A stretch of 64,000 nucleotides of DNA from Thiocystis violascens (lineage in GTDB: Bacteria; Pseudomonadota; Gammaproteobacteria; Chromatiales; Chromatiaceae). Shown here piece after piece: positions 43,968-52,959 of this stretch (position 1 is its first letter; every line of letters starts with the position of its first letter). Below the pieces are notes generated by a model. The model did no database searches. It worked only from the letters and a program-made list of their open reading frames with translations, and was not told the DNA's origin. Made by a program: the position numbers and the translations under genes. The DNA is taken from the NCBI GenBank assembly GCA_020721065.1, contig DYNM01000006.1:57744-121743 (forward strand), written 5' to 3'.

Positions 43968-45191
43968 GTGAGCGATTCTCAACGACTGCTTGATCAAGCC
44001 AACGCTTTACACCAGACCGGACAAACCGAAGCAGCAGAATGGCTGTATCGGGCGGTGCTGGCGCTCGAAGCCGATCACGCCGCCGCCCATCATTATTTAG
44101 GGTTGATTGAATGCGACGCCGGTCAATCCGAGTCCGGGCTGGCACATTTACACGCCGCCGTTGCTGCCGCGCCAGCGAGCGATGACTACCGGCTGGCGTT
44201 GGCGACGGAGCTGGCGCAGCAGCAACGCCCAGTGGAGGCGCTGGAAGTGTTGACCGCTGCGCCGACGCCGCTCACGACTGCGGCGGCGCTGGAATTGCAG
44301 CAGCAACTCACGCAGATTCTCAATCCACATCAAGCAGTTACGACAGCTTTGTTGAATGGCAACGCGACGGCAGCCGACACTGCGCCGGAGACGGAAACGA
44401 CTGAATTGGTGGTAACGCTCGCTGACGGGCTGCGCGTGTGGGTGCCTGCCGAGATTCACGCTTTAACGACGTATGTCTTGTTGGAGCAGGGCGACTGGCA
44501 CGAGCGCACGGAGCTGGCGCTGGTGCGCCGCCTGATTGCGCCGGGCATGGTCATCGTCGATGGCGGAGCGCAACACGGCGTTTACAGCTTGACCGCAGCG
44601 CAGCAATTGCAAGGCAATGGCGCAGTGCTGGCGCTGGAACCGACTGCTCGTGCCGCGCAGTTGTTGACGCGCAGCGTGGCGGAAAACGGTTTTGACGCGC
44701 TGATCACGGTGCTGCCGGTGGGTTTGGCGGCGCAGTCTGGCACGGCGGAAATCAGCGTCTATGCCGACTGCAAACCCAACAATTTAGATGGGCAACGCCG
44801 TGCGGAAATCGTCAATCAATTGACGCTCGATGAATTAACGCAGGTTCCGCAATGGCAAATGGGAATGAAAGTTGACTTTTTACGCTTAAATGTTGACGGT
44901 TTAGCGGCGAGCGTTTTATTCACCGGGCGCGAATTCTTTGCCGCGCAGTCGCCATTATTGATGCTGCGAGTGACGGGCGGTGCTGCGATTCCCAGCGCAT
45001 TGCTTGAAGCGATGAAATTGTTGAAGATGACGCTCTATCGCATCGTGCCCGGATTGAATGCGTTAATCGCAGCGAACACGGCGCAGCCGCTGGATCAGTA
45101 TCAACGCAATTTATTTGCATGTCGGGCAGAACAGGCGCAACAATTGCAAGCACGCGGATTATTACTTAATGCGGCGGGAAATCAATCATGA
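43968..45191 (+). CDS. TPR-FkbM methyltransferase fusion
   Basis: 407 residues. An N-terminal TPR pair at about 1-110 (LLDQANALHQTGQTEAAEWLYRAVL, ADHAAAHHYLGLIE) is followed by an FkbM-type SAM methyltransferase at about 190-360: VDGGAQHGVYSLTAAQQL holds motif I, and DFLRLNVDGL fits motif IV. FkbM enzymes O-methylate sugars or glycoconjugates. The TPR unit is clearly related to the start of the GT41 protein at 50665. GTG at 43968 is chosen because GGAGGG lies six bases upstream; an ATG 14 codons earlier has only a weak site. Heads the 44-55 kb co-directional island; overlaps the next gene in ATGA. Confidence 0.8.
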   Translation: MSDSQRLLDQANALHQTGQTEAAEWLYRAVLALEADHAAAHHYLGLIECDAGQSESGLAHLHAAVAAAPASDDYRLALATELAQQQRPVEALEVLTAAPTPLTTAAALELQQQLTQILNPHQAVTTALLNGNATAADTAPETETTELVVTLADGLRVWVPAEIHALTTYVLLEQGDWHERTELALVRRLIAPGMVIVDGGAQHGVYSLTAAQQLQGNGAVLALEPTARAAQLLTRSVAENGFDALITVLPVGLAAQSGTAEISVYADCKPNNLDGQRRAEIVNQLTLDELTQVPQWQMGMKVDFLRLNVDGLAASVLFTGREFFAAQSPLLMLRVTGGAAIPSALLEAMKLLKMTLYRIVPGLNALIAANTAQPLDQYQRNLFACRAEQAQQLQARGLLLNAAGNQS

Positions 45192-45886
45192 ATCAAATGC
45201 TGTGGCCAGTACGATTAGCTGATTATGCGTATGCGCAGTCATTATTGATTGGCTGGCAAATCGCCGATCATTCTAAAGATAAGCATTGGAAGCCATTTGA
45301 AACCGCATTGGATTGTTATTTACGCTCGCAAGATGACAAGCTGGCATTGGAAGAGCGTTATCGCACTTTATTGGAAAGTCGTGATCAATTCCAAACGCTA
45401 TTTGCGCTTGGTGATGGGCATCTTGCCACGCATTTGATTTTTATCAGGATTTTGTTTGATTTAGGTGAAAATGCCGCTGCAATTGCGCAGATTGAATCCT
45501 TGGTGCAGAGCATGACGTGGTTATTGGAACCGCTGCATGAAGATTTACGGATTCAAATCAATCGCCCATTTTTACCGTTGCTGCACGAATTCGATCAGCG
45601 TCCCTTGCATAATGATTTGGGCACTTGGTTGCAAGCGGCAGTGATTGAAGCGTTAGAAATCAAACGCTCTCCGTCTTCTTATTTCCAGAATGATTTGTCG
45701 TTACTAAAAAGACTGACAACCAACCCAAATCGCGGCGCTGAAATGGCACGACGGGAACGCTTATTACGGTTGCGCTTGGGATTACCAAAAGCAGTCGCTA
45801 CTGTCACGCCGACGCCGACGCGCAGAAAACAGATTGATCCGAATGCGGCGCTGTGGGAATCTCTCGAACAACACGCGCAAATGTGA
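45188..45886 (+). CDS. Unknown helical protein in the glycosylation island
   Basis: 232 residues, no recognised family. Mostly helical by appearance with Leu/Gln-rich pairs (ALEERYRTLLESRDQFQTLFALG) that recall TPR-like solenoids, and a basic Pro/Thr-rich tail. Start overlaps the previous stop in ATGA and rfbF starts 13 bases after its stop, so it is part of the operon. A scaffold or adaptor is one possibility. Confidence 0.6.
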   Translation: MNQMLWPVRLADYAYAQSLLIGWQIADHSKDKHWKPFETALDCYLRSQDDKLALEERYRTLLESRDQFQTLFALGDGHLATHLIFIRILFDLGENAAAIAQIESLVQSMTWLLEPLHEDLRIQINRPFLPLLHEFDQRPLHNDLGTWLQAAVIEALEIKRSPSSYFQNDLSLLKRLTTNPNRGAEMARRERLLRLRLGLPKAVATVTPTPTRRKQIDPNAALWESLEQHAQM

Positions 45887-45899
45887 GGATGAAACGCGA

Positions 45900-46673
45900 A
45901 TGAAAGCGGTGATTCTGGCAGGTGGTTTGGGAACGCGGATTGTGGAGGAATCGCATCTGCGCCCAAAGCCAATGGTTGAAATTGGCGGGATGCCGATTAT
46001 CTGGCACATTATGAAACTGTATTCATATTACGATGTGAATGAGTTTATTATTTGTTGCGGATATAAAGGCTATGTGATTAAAGAATACTTCGCTAATTAC
46101 TTTCTCCACATGTCAGATGTCACCTTTGATGTTGCGAATAATCAAATGGAAGTGCATCAACGCACGGCAGAACCTTGGAAAGTAACGCTGGTGAATACTG
46201 GCGCAGAGACGATGACCGGCGGACGTTTGAAGCGAATTGCAGAATATGTGCGCAATGAAACTGCGTTTTGTTTTACTTATGGCGATGGCGTAAGTAATGT
46301 CAACATTCAAGAATTGATTGCATTTCATCATGCGCATGGACGTTTAGCAACTGTGACCGCAGTGCAAGCACCGGGGCGCTATGGTGCAATTGAGCAGATT
46401 GGCAATGAAGTGACTGGCTTTATTGAAAAACCACGCGGCGATGGAGGTTTAATCAATGGCGGGTTCTTTGTGCTTTCTCCACATTGTCTCAATTTGATTG
46501 CGGATGATACGACCAGTTGGGAAGGTGAACCATTAGCGCAATTAACTGCGCAGCGGCAATTGATGGCGTATGACCATTTTGGGTTTTGGTTGCCAATGGA
46601 TACGCTGCGCGATAAAAATCAATTAGAAACGTTGTGGGCATCCGGGCAAGCGCCGTGGAAAGTGTGGCAATGA
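45900..46673 (+). CDS. rfbF: Glucose-1-phosphate cytidylyltransferase
   Basis: 257 residues. Makes CDP-glucose from CTP and glucose-1-phosphate, the first step to CDP-6-deoxyhexoses. Seen: nucleotidyltransferase signature GGLGTRIVEESHLRPKPM, the HIMKLYSYYDVNEFIICCGYKGY region and YDHFGFWLPMDTLRDK, all close to RfbF. Start is the ATG giving MKAVILAGG. Overlaps rfbG by four bases. Confidence 0.95.
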   Translation: MKAVILAGGLGTRIVEESHLRPKPMVEIGGMPIIWHIMKLYSYYDVNEFIICCGYKGYVIKEYFANYFLHMSDVTFDVANNQMEVHQRTAEPWKVTLVNTGAETMTGGRLKRIAEYVRNETAFCFTYGDGVSNVNIQELIAFHHAHGRLATVTAVQAPGRYGAIEQIGNEVTGFIEKPRGDGGLINGGFFVLSPHCLNLIADDTTSWEGEPLAQLTAQRQLMAYDHFGFWLPMDTLRDKNQLETLWASGQAPWKVWQ

Positions 46674-47731
46674 ACGCAGCATTTTGGCGCGGCAAACGGG
46701 TTTTTCTCACCGGTCACACCGGATTTAAGGGCGGCTGGCTGGCGTTGTGGCTGACCGAATTGGGCGCAGAAGTAACGGGTTATGCGTTGGCACCGCCCAC
46801 AAATCCTAATTTTTTCACCCTCACGCGCTTGCGTGAGCGGCTCGCAGCGCACCATCTGCAGGACGTGCGCGACGCGGTGACGTTGCAACAGGCGCTGACT
46901 GCTGCTGCGCCCGATCTCGTGTTTCATCTCGCTGCCCAGCCGTTGGTGCGCGAGTCGTATCGCTCGCCGGTGGCGACCTATGCCACCAATATCATGGGCA
47001 CAATCAATCTGTTAGAAGCGGTGCGCCACGCTGAAACCGTGCGGGCGGTGGTCGTGGTCACGTCCGACAAATGTTATGCCAATCAGGAATGGGCGTGGCC
47101 GTACCGCGAGACCGACGCGCTCGGCGGGCATGATCCGTATGCCAGCAGCAAGGCTTGCGCGGAATTGGTGACGACGGCGTATCGCCACAGTTTTTTAGCG
47201 GCAGCGGGCGTGGCGGTGGCGACGGCGCGAGCGGGCAATGTGTTGGGTGGCGGCGATTGGGCGGCGGAGCGGTTAATTCCCGACATTTTGCGGGCATTGG
47301 CGGCGAACGTGCCGGTAAAAATCCGTTCACCGCACGCGATTCGACCTTGGCAGCATGTGTTGGAACCGGTGGCAGGCTATCTCACGCTGGCGGAGCGGTT
47401 GCACGAAACGGGCGCGACGGCGGCAACGGCGTGGAATTTTGGCCCGAGCGACAGCGAAGCGCGATCAGTGGCATGGCTGCTGGACACGCTGGCGGCGAAA
47501 TGTCCGACCTTGCGCTGGCAGTGCGATGGAGCGCCGCAACCGCCGGAAGCTGGACTGTTGCAAGTTGATAGCGCGTTGGCGCGGATGCGGTTGGGTTGGC
47601 AGCCGCGCTGGACGTTGGAACAGGCGTTGGATGCGACCTTGGCATGGCAACGGCAATGGCAACAAGGCGCTGATTTACAACAATTTTCCTTGCAACAAAT
47701 CGCAGAATACTGCGGGACAGAATCGCCATGA
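46670..47731 (+). CDS. rfbG: CDP-glucose 4,6-dehydratase
   Basis: 353 residues. NAD-dependent; makes CDP-4-keto-6-deoxyglucose. Seen: TGHTGFKGGWLALWL (nucleotide-binding), VVTSDKCYANQEW, YASSKACAELV (Tyr-Lys pair), and the C-terminal WNFGPS. Follows rfbF directly with an ATGA overlap. GC-richer than the genes that follow. Confidence 0.95.
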   Translation: MNAAFWRGKRVFLTGHTGFKGGWLALWLTELGAEVTGYALAPPTNPNFFTLTRLRERLAAHHLQDVRDAVTLQQALTAAAPDLVFHLAAQPLVRESYRSPVATYATNIMGTINLLEAVRHAETVRAVVVVTSDKCYANQEWAWPYRETDALGGHDPYASSKACAELVTTAYRHSFLAAAGVAVATARAGNVLGGGDWAAERLIPDILRALAANVPVKIRSPHAIRPWQHVLEPVAGYLTLAERLHETGATAATAWNFGPSDSEARSVAWLLDTLAAKCPTLRWQCDGAPQPPEAGLLQVDSALARMRLGWQPRWTLEQALDATLAWQRQWQQGADLQQFSLQQIAEYCGTESP

Positions 47732-48294
47732 CGCGCCCTCGTTTTCACAGTCACATGACGGCGATTGACGGCATTAGCGTTATTAAACGCTTGCCAATTA
47801 GTGACGAACGCGGTTTTTTTGAGCGCGTATTTTGTACACAAGAACTCGCTGCATTCACACACAATAAACCGCTGGTGCAAATTAATCGGACTTTAACGAA
47901 ACGACGTGGCACGGTGCGCGGTTTACATTTTCAATATCCACCAGCGGCTGAGATAAAATGCGTGACCTGTTTACGCGGTGAATTGCTGGATGTTGCGGTT
48001 GATCTTCGCGCTGGCTCACCGACTTTTTTACAAATTCACAGCGAATTTTTAAGCGCCGACAATCATAAAATGATGGTAATTCCTGAAGGCTGCGCACATG
48101 GTTTTCAGGCGCTCACGGATGAATGTGAATTACTTTATCTTAACACTGCTGCTCATGCTCCAGAATTAGAATCTGGTTTGCGTCCAACTGATCCACGCCT
48201 TAATTTTAATTGGCCGTTACCAATCGTTGATTTATCGCTGCGTGATGCCGAGCGAGCACTGCTCAGTGCAGAATTTCAAGGAATTTTATTATGA
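47728..48294 (+). CDS. rfbC: RmlC-like sugar epimerase
   Basis: 188 residues, cupin-fold 3- or 3,5-epimerase. Seen: the start FFERVFCTQELAAF, RGLHFQYPPAAEIKCV with the catalytic His, and PEGCAHGFQALTD. In this context the likely substrate is CDP-4-keto-6-deoxyglucose rather than the dTDP sugar of RmlC. ATGA overlaps on both sides tie it to rfbG and the reductase. The exact position epimerised is not shown. Confidence 0.85.
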   Translation: MTRPRFHSHMTAIDGISVIKRLPISDERGFFERVFCTQELAAFTHNKPLVQINRTLTKRRGTVRGLHFQYPPAAEIKCVTCLRGELLDVAVDLRAGSPTFLQIHSEFLSADNHKMMVIPEGCAHGFQALTDECELLYLNTAAHAPELESGLRPTDPRLNFNWPLPIVDLSLRDAERALLSAEFQGILL

Positions 48295-49118
48295 TCAGTT
48301 CTCGCATCACCGTATTAGGTGCGCAAGGATTGATTGGCAGCCAGATATTGCGTTATTTACAGCAGCGCGGTATTGATGCTTTTGCACCGGCAAAGCATGA
48401 CGAACGCATCTTTACGGAACCGTTGGGACAAGTGATTTATTGCATTGGGTTAACGGCTGATTTCAGACAACGTCCGATAGAAACAGTAGAAGCGCATGTT
48501 TGTTTACTTCGGCGTTTAATAGCAACTGCACAATTTGAATCGCTGACTTATTTATCCAGCACGCGAGTGTATGCGCAGAGTGATGACACCAGCGAAAGCG
48601 CAAATTTAATCGTGAATCCGAATCAAGCAAGTGATTTATACAATCTTTCTAAACTCATGGGCGAATCGTTGTGTTTACAGAGCGGACGCCCGGGAATGAA
48701 AATTGCGCGGCTATCTAACATTATTGGTTTATGCCGCGAACCGCACAACTTTATTGCTCAATTATTAGAAGAAGGTTATCAACACGGAACGGTGACACTG
48801 CAAACCGCATTAACATCAGAAAAAGATTATTTATATCTTGATGACGCGGTGCAAGTATTAGTAGCACTTGCGCAAACAAAAGCGACTGGCATTTTTAATG
48901 TTGCCAGCGGCTACAATACCACCAACCAAGAGATTTTAGACTTAATTGCAGCAAAAACATCTTTTGCAGTCACAACAATAGCCACTGCTCCAGTCTGGAC
49001 ATTTGCGCCCATTGACATCACCAAAATTAAACAACTTTTTCAGTTTATTCCGCGTCAGTTCGCAGAGTATTTTCCAGAATATCTTCGTTTATATCAAACA
49101 ACGAGACTAGCACCGTGA
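48291..49118 (+). CDS. NAD-dependent sugar reductase/epimerase (SDR)
   Basis: 275 residues. Seen: Rossmann GAQGLIGSQILRYL at 10-23, LSSTRVYAQS, YNLSK (Tyr-Lys pair) and a C-terminal substrate domain. Likely reduces the 4-keto group of the CDP sugar after the epimerase, giving a CDP-6-deoxyhexose. Encoded between the epimerase and methyltransferases with four-base overlaps. Could instead be an epimerase or dehydratase. Confidence 0.75.
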   Translation: MISSRITVLGAQGLIGSQILRYLQQRGIDAFAPAKHDERIFTEPLGQVIYCIGLTADFRQRPIETVEAHVCLLRRLIATAQFESLTYLSSTRVYAQSDDTSESANLIVNPNQASDLYNLSKLMGESLCLQSGRPGMKIARLSNIIGLCREPHNFIAQLLEEGYQHGTVTLQTALTSEKDYLYLDDAVQVLVALAQTKATGIFNVASGYNTTNQEILDLIAAKTSFAVTTIATAPVWTFAPIDITKIKQLFQFIPRQFAEYFPEYLRLYQTTRLAP

Positions 49119-49882
49119 TCTATTTTGAAACGACTCCAGACGCCGAACCCAATTACCGCGCTGAAAAAAAAGCTCGCGTTGCTGACTTTGCAGATGATGC
49201 TGAGTTTCTCGCCTTATCAAAGCAATGGCGTACTGCCGCCTTGCAAAGAAAATATATGAATAATGGTTCATGGCTGGGGCGTCCAATCATTCAACTGCCC
49301 ATGGATATGCTGGCAGTGCAGGAACTCATTTGGACAATCAAGCCAGATTTAGTGATTGAAACGGGCATTGCACATGGTGGCTCGTTAATTTTATCGGCGT
49401 CGATTCTTGAACTGATTGGGCATGGTCGCGTGCTTGGAATTGATATTGACATTCGTACACATAACCGCCACGCCATAGAAAATCATCCTTTATCATCTCG
49501 TATCGTTTTAATTGAAGGATCAAGTATTGATCCCAGTATTGTTGCAACAGTTCATGCCGAAGCCAAAGCTGCTAAAAAAGTAATCGTCTTCTTGGATTCT
49601 AATCACACTCATGCGCATGTTCTCGCTGAACTCAATGCGTATGCGCAGTTGGTGAGCGTTGATAGTTATTGTGTTGTGTTTGATACCTTTGTTGAGGATA
49701 TGCCGGAAGATTATGTGTGGACTGATCGCCCTTGGGGTAAAGGGAATAATCCCAAAACTGCCGTGTGGGAATGGCTGAAAACACATCCAGAATTTATCAT
49801 TGATCACTCAATAGAAGATCGCCTGTTGATTACTTCAGCGCCAGATGGTTTTTTACGGCATGTTGCCGTTGATGGAGTTTAG
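49115..49882 (+). CDS. CmcI-family (cephalosporin hydroxylase-like) methyltransferase
   Basis: 255 residues. Class I methyltransferase of the CmcI/RhaOMT family: GRPIIQLPMDMLAVQELIW, VIETGIAHGGSLI (motif I), GIDIDIRTHNRHAI and FLDSNHTHAHVLAEL are all typical. Members O-methylate rhamnose or other deoxysugars despite the hydroxylase name. GTG start overlapping the preceding stop in GTGA. In line with methylation of the CDP-derived sugar. Confidence 0.85.
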   Translation: MIYFETTPDAEPNYRAEKKARVADFADDAEFLALSKQWRTAALQRKYMNNGSWLGRPIIQLPMDMLAVQELIWTIKPDLVIETGIAHGGSLILSASILELIGHGRVLGIDIDIRTHNRHAIENHPLSSRIVLIEGSSIDPSIVATVHAEAKAAKKVIVFLDSNHTHAHVLAELNAYAQLVSVDSYCVVFDTFVEDMPEDYVWTDRPWGKGNNPKTAVWEWLKTHPEFIIDHSIEDRLLITSAPDGFLRHVAVDGV

Positions 49883-49886
49883 AGTC

Positions 49887-50630
49887 GTGAATAACTTAAT
49901 TTCGAGCTTGTTTTTTGGGGTTAAAAATCCTGAGTTTTTGCAGGGAATTCAACAGGCAATTAGCAACACATCTCCAGAAGGAATTTATGCTGGTGATAAC
50001 ATTTTCACCATCGGTCGTAACTTGAGTTTTCTTGAAAATGAACCGTTTGTAAAAGCATGGAAAACGCACGCTGAAACGCAAGTGGAACACGCCATCGTTT
50101 GGCGGATTTATGTATTATCTTGGTTAGCAAAAAGTGTAATAGCGCGAAAGGTGCCAGGTGATTTTGTAGAATGCGCTTGTTATAAAGGTATTTCCGCCAG
50201 AATTATTTGTGATTACGTTGATTTCATCAATTCCGATAAACATTACTATTTATATGATCTTTTTGAACATGATGACACAATGGTTCATCATGCGATGCAA
50301 GAGCATGGAAGTACGTTGTACGAACAAGTGAAATTGCGTTTTGCAACTTTTCCAAACGTAACGGTAACAAAGGGTTTTGTGCCGCAGATATTAGATACAG
50401 TTGCTCCTGAAACAATTTCTTTTCTGCACATTGATATGAATAACGCCGCAGCCGAAATTGGTGCATTAGAACGACTTTTTGATCGGCTTTCACCGGGCGG
50501 TATTTTAGTGCTAGATGATTATGGTTGGCGTGTTTATCGGGAACAAAAACTTGCTGAAGACCCTTGGTTAGCCGCGAGAGGTTACGACGTGTTGGAATTA
50601 CCAACCGGACAAGGTCTTGTGATTAAATAG
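49887..50630 (+). CDS. TylF-like O-methyltransferase
   Basis: About 247 residues. Family of macrocin-O-methyltransferases: GDFVECACYKGISARIICDY, DLFEHDDTM, FLHIDMNNAAAEIGALERLF and GGILVLDDYGW are seen, with metal-binding Asp residues at DDYGW. Acts on sugar hydroxyls. GTG at 49887 is favoured by GGAG nine bases upstream; ATG at 49872, overlapping the previous gene, is possible. Second sugar methyltransferase of the island. Confidence 0.8.
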   Translation: MNNLISSLFFGVKNPEFLQGIQQAISNTSPEGIYAGDNIFTIGRNLSFLENEPFVKAWKTHAETQVEHAIVWRIYVLSWLAKSVIARKVPGDFVECACYKGISARIICDYVDFINSDKHYYLYDLFEHDDTMVHHAMQEHGSTLYEQVKLRFATFPNVTVTKGFVPQILDTVAPETISFLHIDMNNAAAEIGALERLFDRLSPGGILVLDDYGWRVYREQKLAEDPWLAARGYDVLELPTGQGLVIK

Positions 50631-50664
50631 CATTGTACTTTAATTAAGAAATTGGTTTATCGCT

Positions 50665-52908
50665 ATGGACAACATTCAAACTTTACATCAGGATGCACTT
50701 TCACATCATCACTCTGGACGGCTTGATGTTGCAGAAAGTTTATATCGTGCAATTTTGGTATTGGATAGAGATCATGCCGATGCGCATCACAATCTTGGTG
50801 TTATTGAATTTCAATCGCAGCGCATTGAGTCTGGTTTAACGCATTTGCGACGTGCAGTAGGATTAGCACCTAACATAGGCGGATATTGGATTTCTTTAGC
50901 AGAAAGTTTGGTGACAGCAGAACAGTTTGATGAAGCGCAGTTGATTTTAGAGCAACTCAAAAGAACTGGACAGAGAATAATTGTAAAAAAAGTTTCTGAT
51001 CGCATCAAAAGATATAACAATCGGCTCTTGACAACAGAAGCAATTTGCCAAATAACGCCTTATAAAAACAAGAAACAAATTGAAGATTTGTTTAGAAAAG
51101 GTCAACTTTTTGAAGCAGAATCTCTCGCTCGTCAGCTTGTAAAACAATATCCGCAAGACTCGTTTAGTTGGAAGGCATTAGGAACTATATTATTTAAACG
51201 TCGTTTATTTGAAGATGCTTTAGAAGCACTTTCAAAAGCGGTTAACTTAAAAACGGATGATGCTGAACTTTTAAACAGTTTAGGGAATACTTTACAACAT
51301 CTCAATCGCCCAGATGAGGCTTTGTCCTGCTATCAGCGTTCTTTGGAGATTAACCCGGACTATGCAATAGTTCACAGTAGTATTGCAACAACGTTGTCAA
51401 GTTTAGGTTTTAGGGATGAGGCAATTGATAGTCATCGACGGGCATTAGCACTTGATCCATATCTGGTAGACAGTTTAAATGCTCTTGGTGTGGTACTAAA
51501 GGAAATCGGTCATTTAGATGAAGCATTAGAATATATGCTTAAATCTTTAGAACTTAATCCACATTACGCTGAAGGTTACAATAATTTAGGCACTATTTTG
51601 CAAGAGCTTGGAAAACTAGATGAAGCAATTGATGCCTATAAAAAAACATTTGAACTTAATGCTGATCTTACCGTAGGTTATTCTAACGTACTCTTTGCTT
51701 TGAATTATCATCCAGATAAGTTAGCTGAAGAAATTTTTGCTGAATATCAAAAATTTGATAAAGATATCGGAGATACTGGTCGCGTTTTTTGGTTTAAACA
51801 TTCGAATAATCCCGATCCTAATCGGTGTTTACGCATAGGTTATATTTCACCAGATTTTCGTTCACACTCCACATCTTATTTTTTAGAACCATTATTAGCG
51901 CATCACGATGAAAAAAATTTAGAAATTACGGCTTATGCCGAATTGAAATCTGAGGACGAAGTTACCGCACGTTACCGTCAATATATCGATCATTGGGTAA
52001 GCATTCGTGGTTTAAGCGATGCAAATTTAGCTAAAAAAATACGCGCCGATGGCATTGATATTTTAGTGGATTTAGCCGGTCAAACTGCCGATAATCGTTT
52101 AACTGTCTTTGCGAGACGCCCTGCTCCAATTGCAGTGTCTTGGTTAGGATATGGATATACCACAGGATTAAGCGCGATTGATTATTTTTTAACAGATGAC
52201 ATCATGGCACCACTTGGCAGTGAACATTTATTTGCTGAAAAGCCATGGCGAATTGCAGTTCCTTCAATGGTCTATCGACCTAATATGAATATGGGAAATG
52301 TGAGTAGTTTGCCAGCATTAGAAACTGGAATAGTAACACTTGGAACGCTCACTCGCGGCATCCGCATTAACCATCATGTGGTGCGTGTATGGTCAACTAT
52401 TTTGCAACGATTACCAAAATCACGCTTAATGATTCAAAGCGGAACATTTACAACGCAATCAATGCAAAACCTTATTATAGAACAGTTTTCTGCTTATGGT
52501 ATTGCACCGGAACGTTTGGATGTTGGTTGTCGCACACCGGCTGCGGCTGTACTCAAAGATACAGATATTAGTTTAGATTGTTTTCCGCATAATTCTGGAA
52601 CCACGTTGATTGAATCGCTGTATATGGGAGTACCATTTATTACCTTAGCCGCTCGTCCGAGTGTGGGACGAATTGGTAGCACAATTTTACACGGCGCGGG
52701 ACATCCTGAATGGATTGCAACTACTGAAGAAGATTACATTGAAAAAACAATTGCGCTTGCCAGTGATTTACCTCGTTTAGCCGCAATTCGATCTAGGTTG
52801 CGTGCTGAATTAGAGGCGAGTCCATGGTGCGATGAAGTTGGGTTTGCAAAGCGTGTTGAACAAGCCTACCGAGAAATGTGGCAAATTTGGTGTAAAAATC
52901 CAACTTAG
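50665..52908 (+). CDS. TPR-GT41 (SPINDLY/OGT-like) glycosyltransferase, copy 1
   Basis: 747 residues. About ten TPR motifs through residue 350, the first pair (LHQDALSHHHSGRLDVAESLYRA) shared with the FkbM fusion. Then the GT41 catalytic half from about 385: LRIGYISPDFRSHSTSYFLEPLL, VDLAGQTADNRL, SWLGYGYTTGLSAIDYF, DCFPHNSGTTLIESLYMGVPFIT and RVGRIGST-like residues of the sugar-nucleotide site. Members transfer GlcNAc, fucose or glucose to Ser/Thr of cytoplasmic proteins, including adhesins (HMW1C class) and flagellins. The acceptor is unknown. Ends the pathway with its paralogue. Confidence 0.9.
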   Translation: MDNIQTLHQDALSHHHSGRLDVAESLYRAILVLDRDHADAHHNLGVIEFQSQRIESGLTHLRRAVGLAPNIGGYWISLAESLVTAEQFDEAQLILEQLKRTGQRIIVKKVSDRIKRYNNRLLTTEAICQITPYKNKKQIEDLFRKGQLFEAESLARQLVKQYPQDSFSWKALGTILFKRRLFEDALEALSKAVNLKTDDAELLNSLGNTLQHLNRPDEALSCYQRSLEINPDYAIVHSSIATTLSSLGFRDEAIDSHRRALALDPYLVDSLNALGVVLKEIGHLDEALEYMLKSLELNPHYAEGYNNLGTILQELGKLDEAIDAYKKTFELNADLTVGYSNVLFALNYHPDKLAEEIFAEYQKFDKDIGDTGRVFWFKHSNNPDPNRCLRIGYISPDFRSHSTSYFLEPLLAHHDEKNLEITAYAELKSEDEVTARYRQYIDHWVSIRGLSDANLAKKIRADGIDILVDLAGQTADNRLTVFARRPAPIAVSWLGYGYTTGLSAIDYFLTDDIMAPLGSEHLFAEKPWRIAVPSMVYRPNMNMGNVSSLPALETGIVTLGTLTRGIRINHHVVRVWSTILQRLPKSRLMIQSGTFTTQSMQNLIIEQFSAYGIAPERLDVGCRTPAAAVLKDTDISLDCFPHNSGTTLIESLYMGVPFITLAARPSVGRIGSTILHGAGHPEWIATTEEDYIEKTIALASDLPRLAAIRSRLRAELEASPWCDEVGFAKRVEQAYREMWQIWCKNPT

Positions 52909-52959
52909 GTTGGAATATCAATTAGCGCCACTAACACATCGAATGTTATTGAATTGGTG

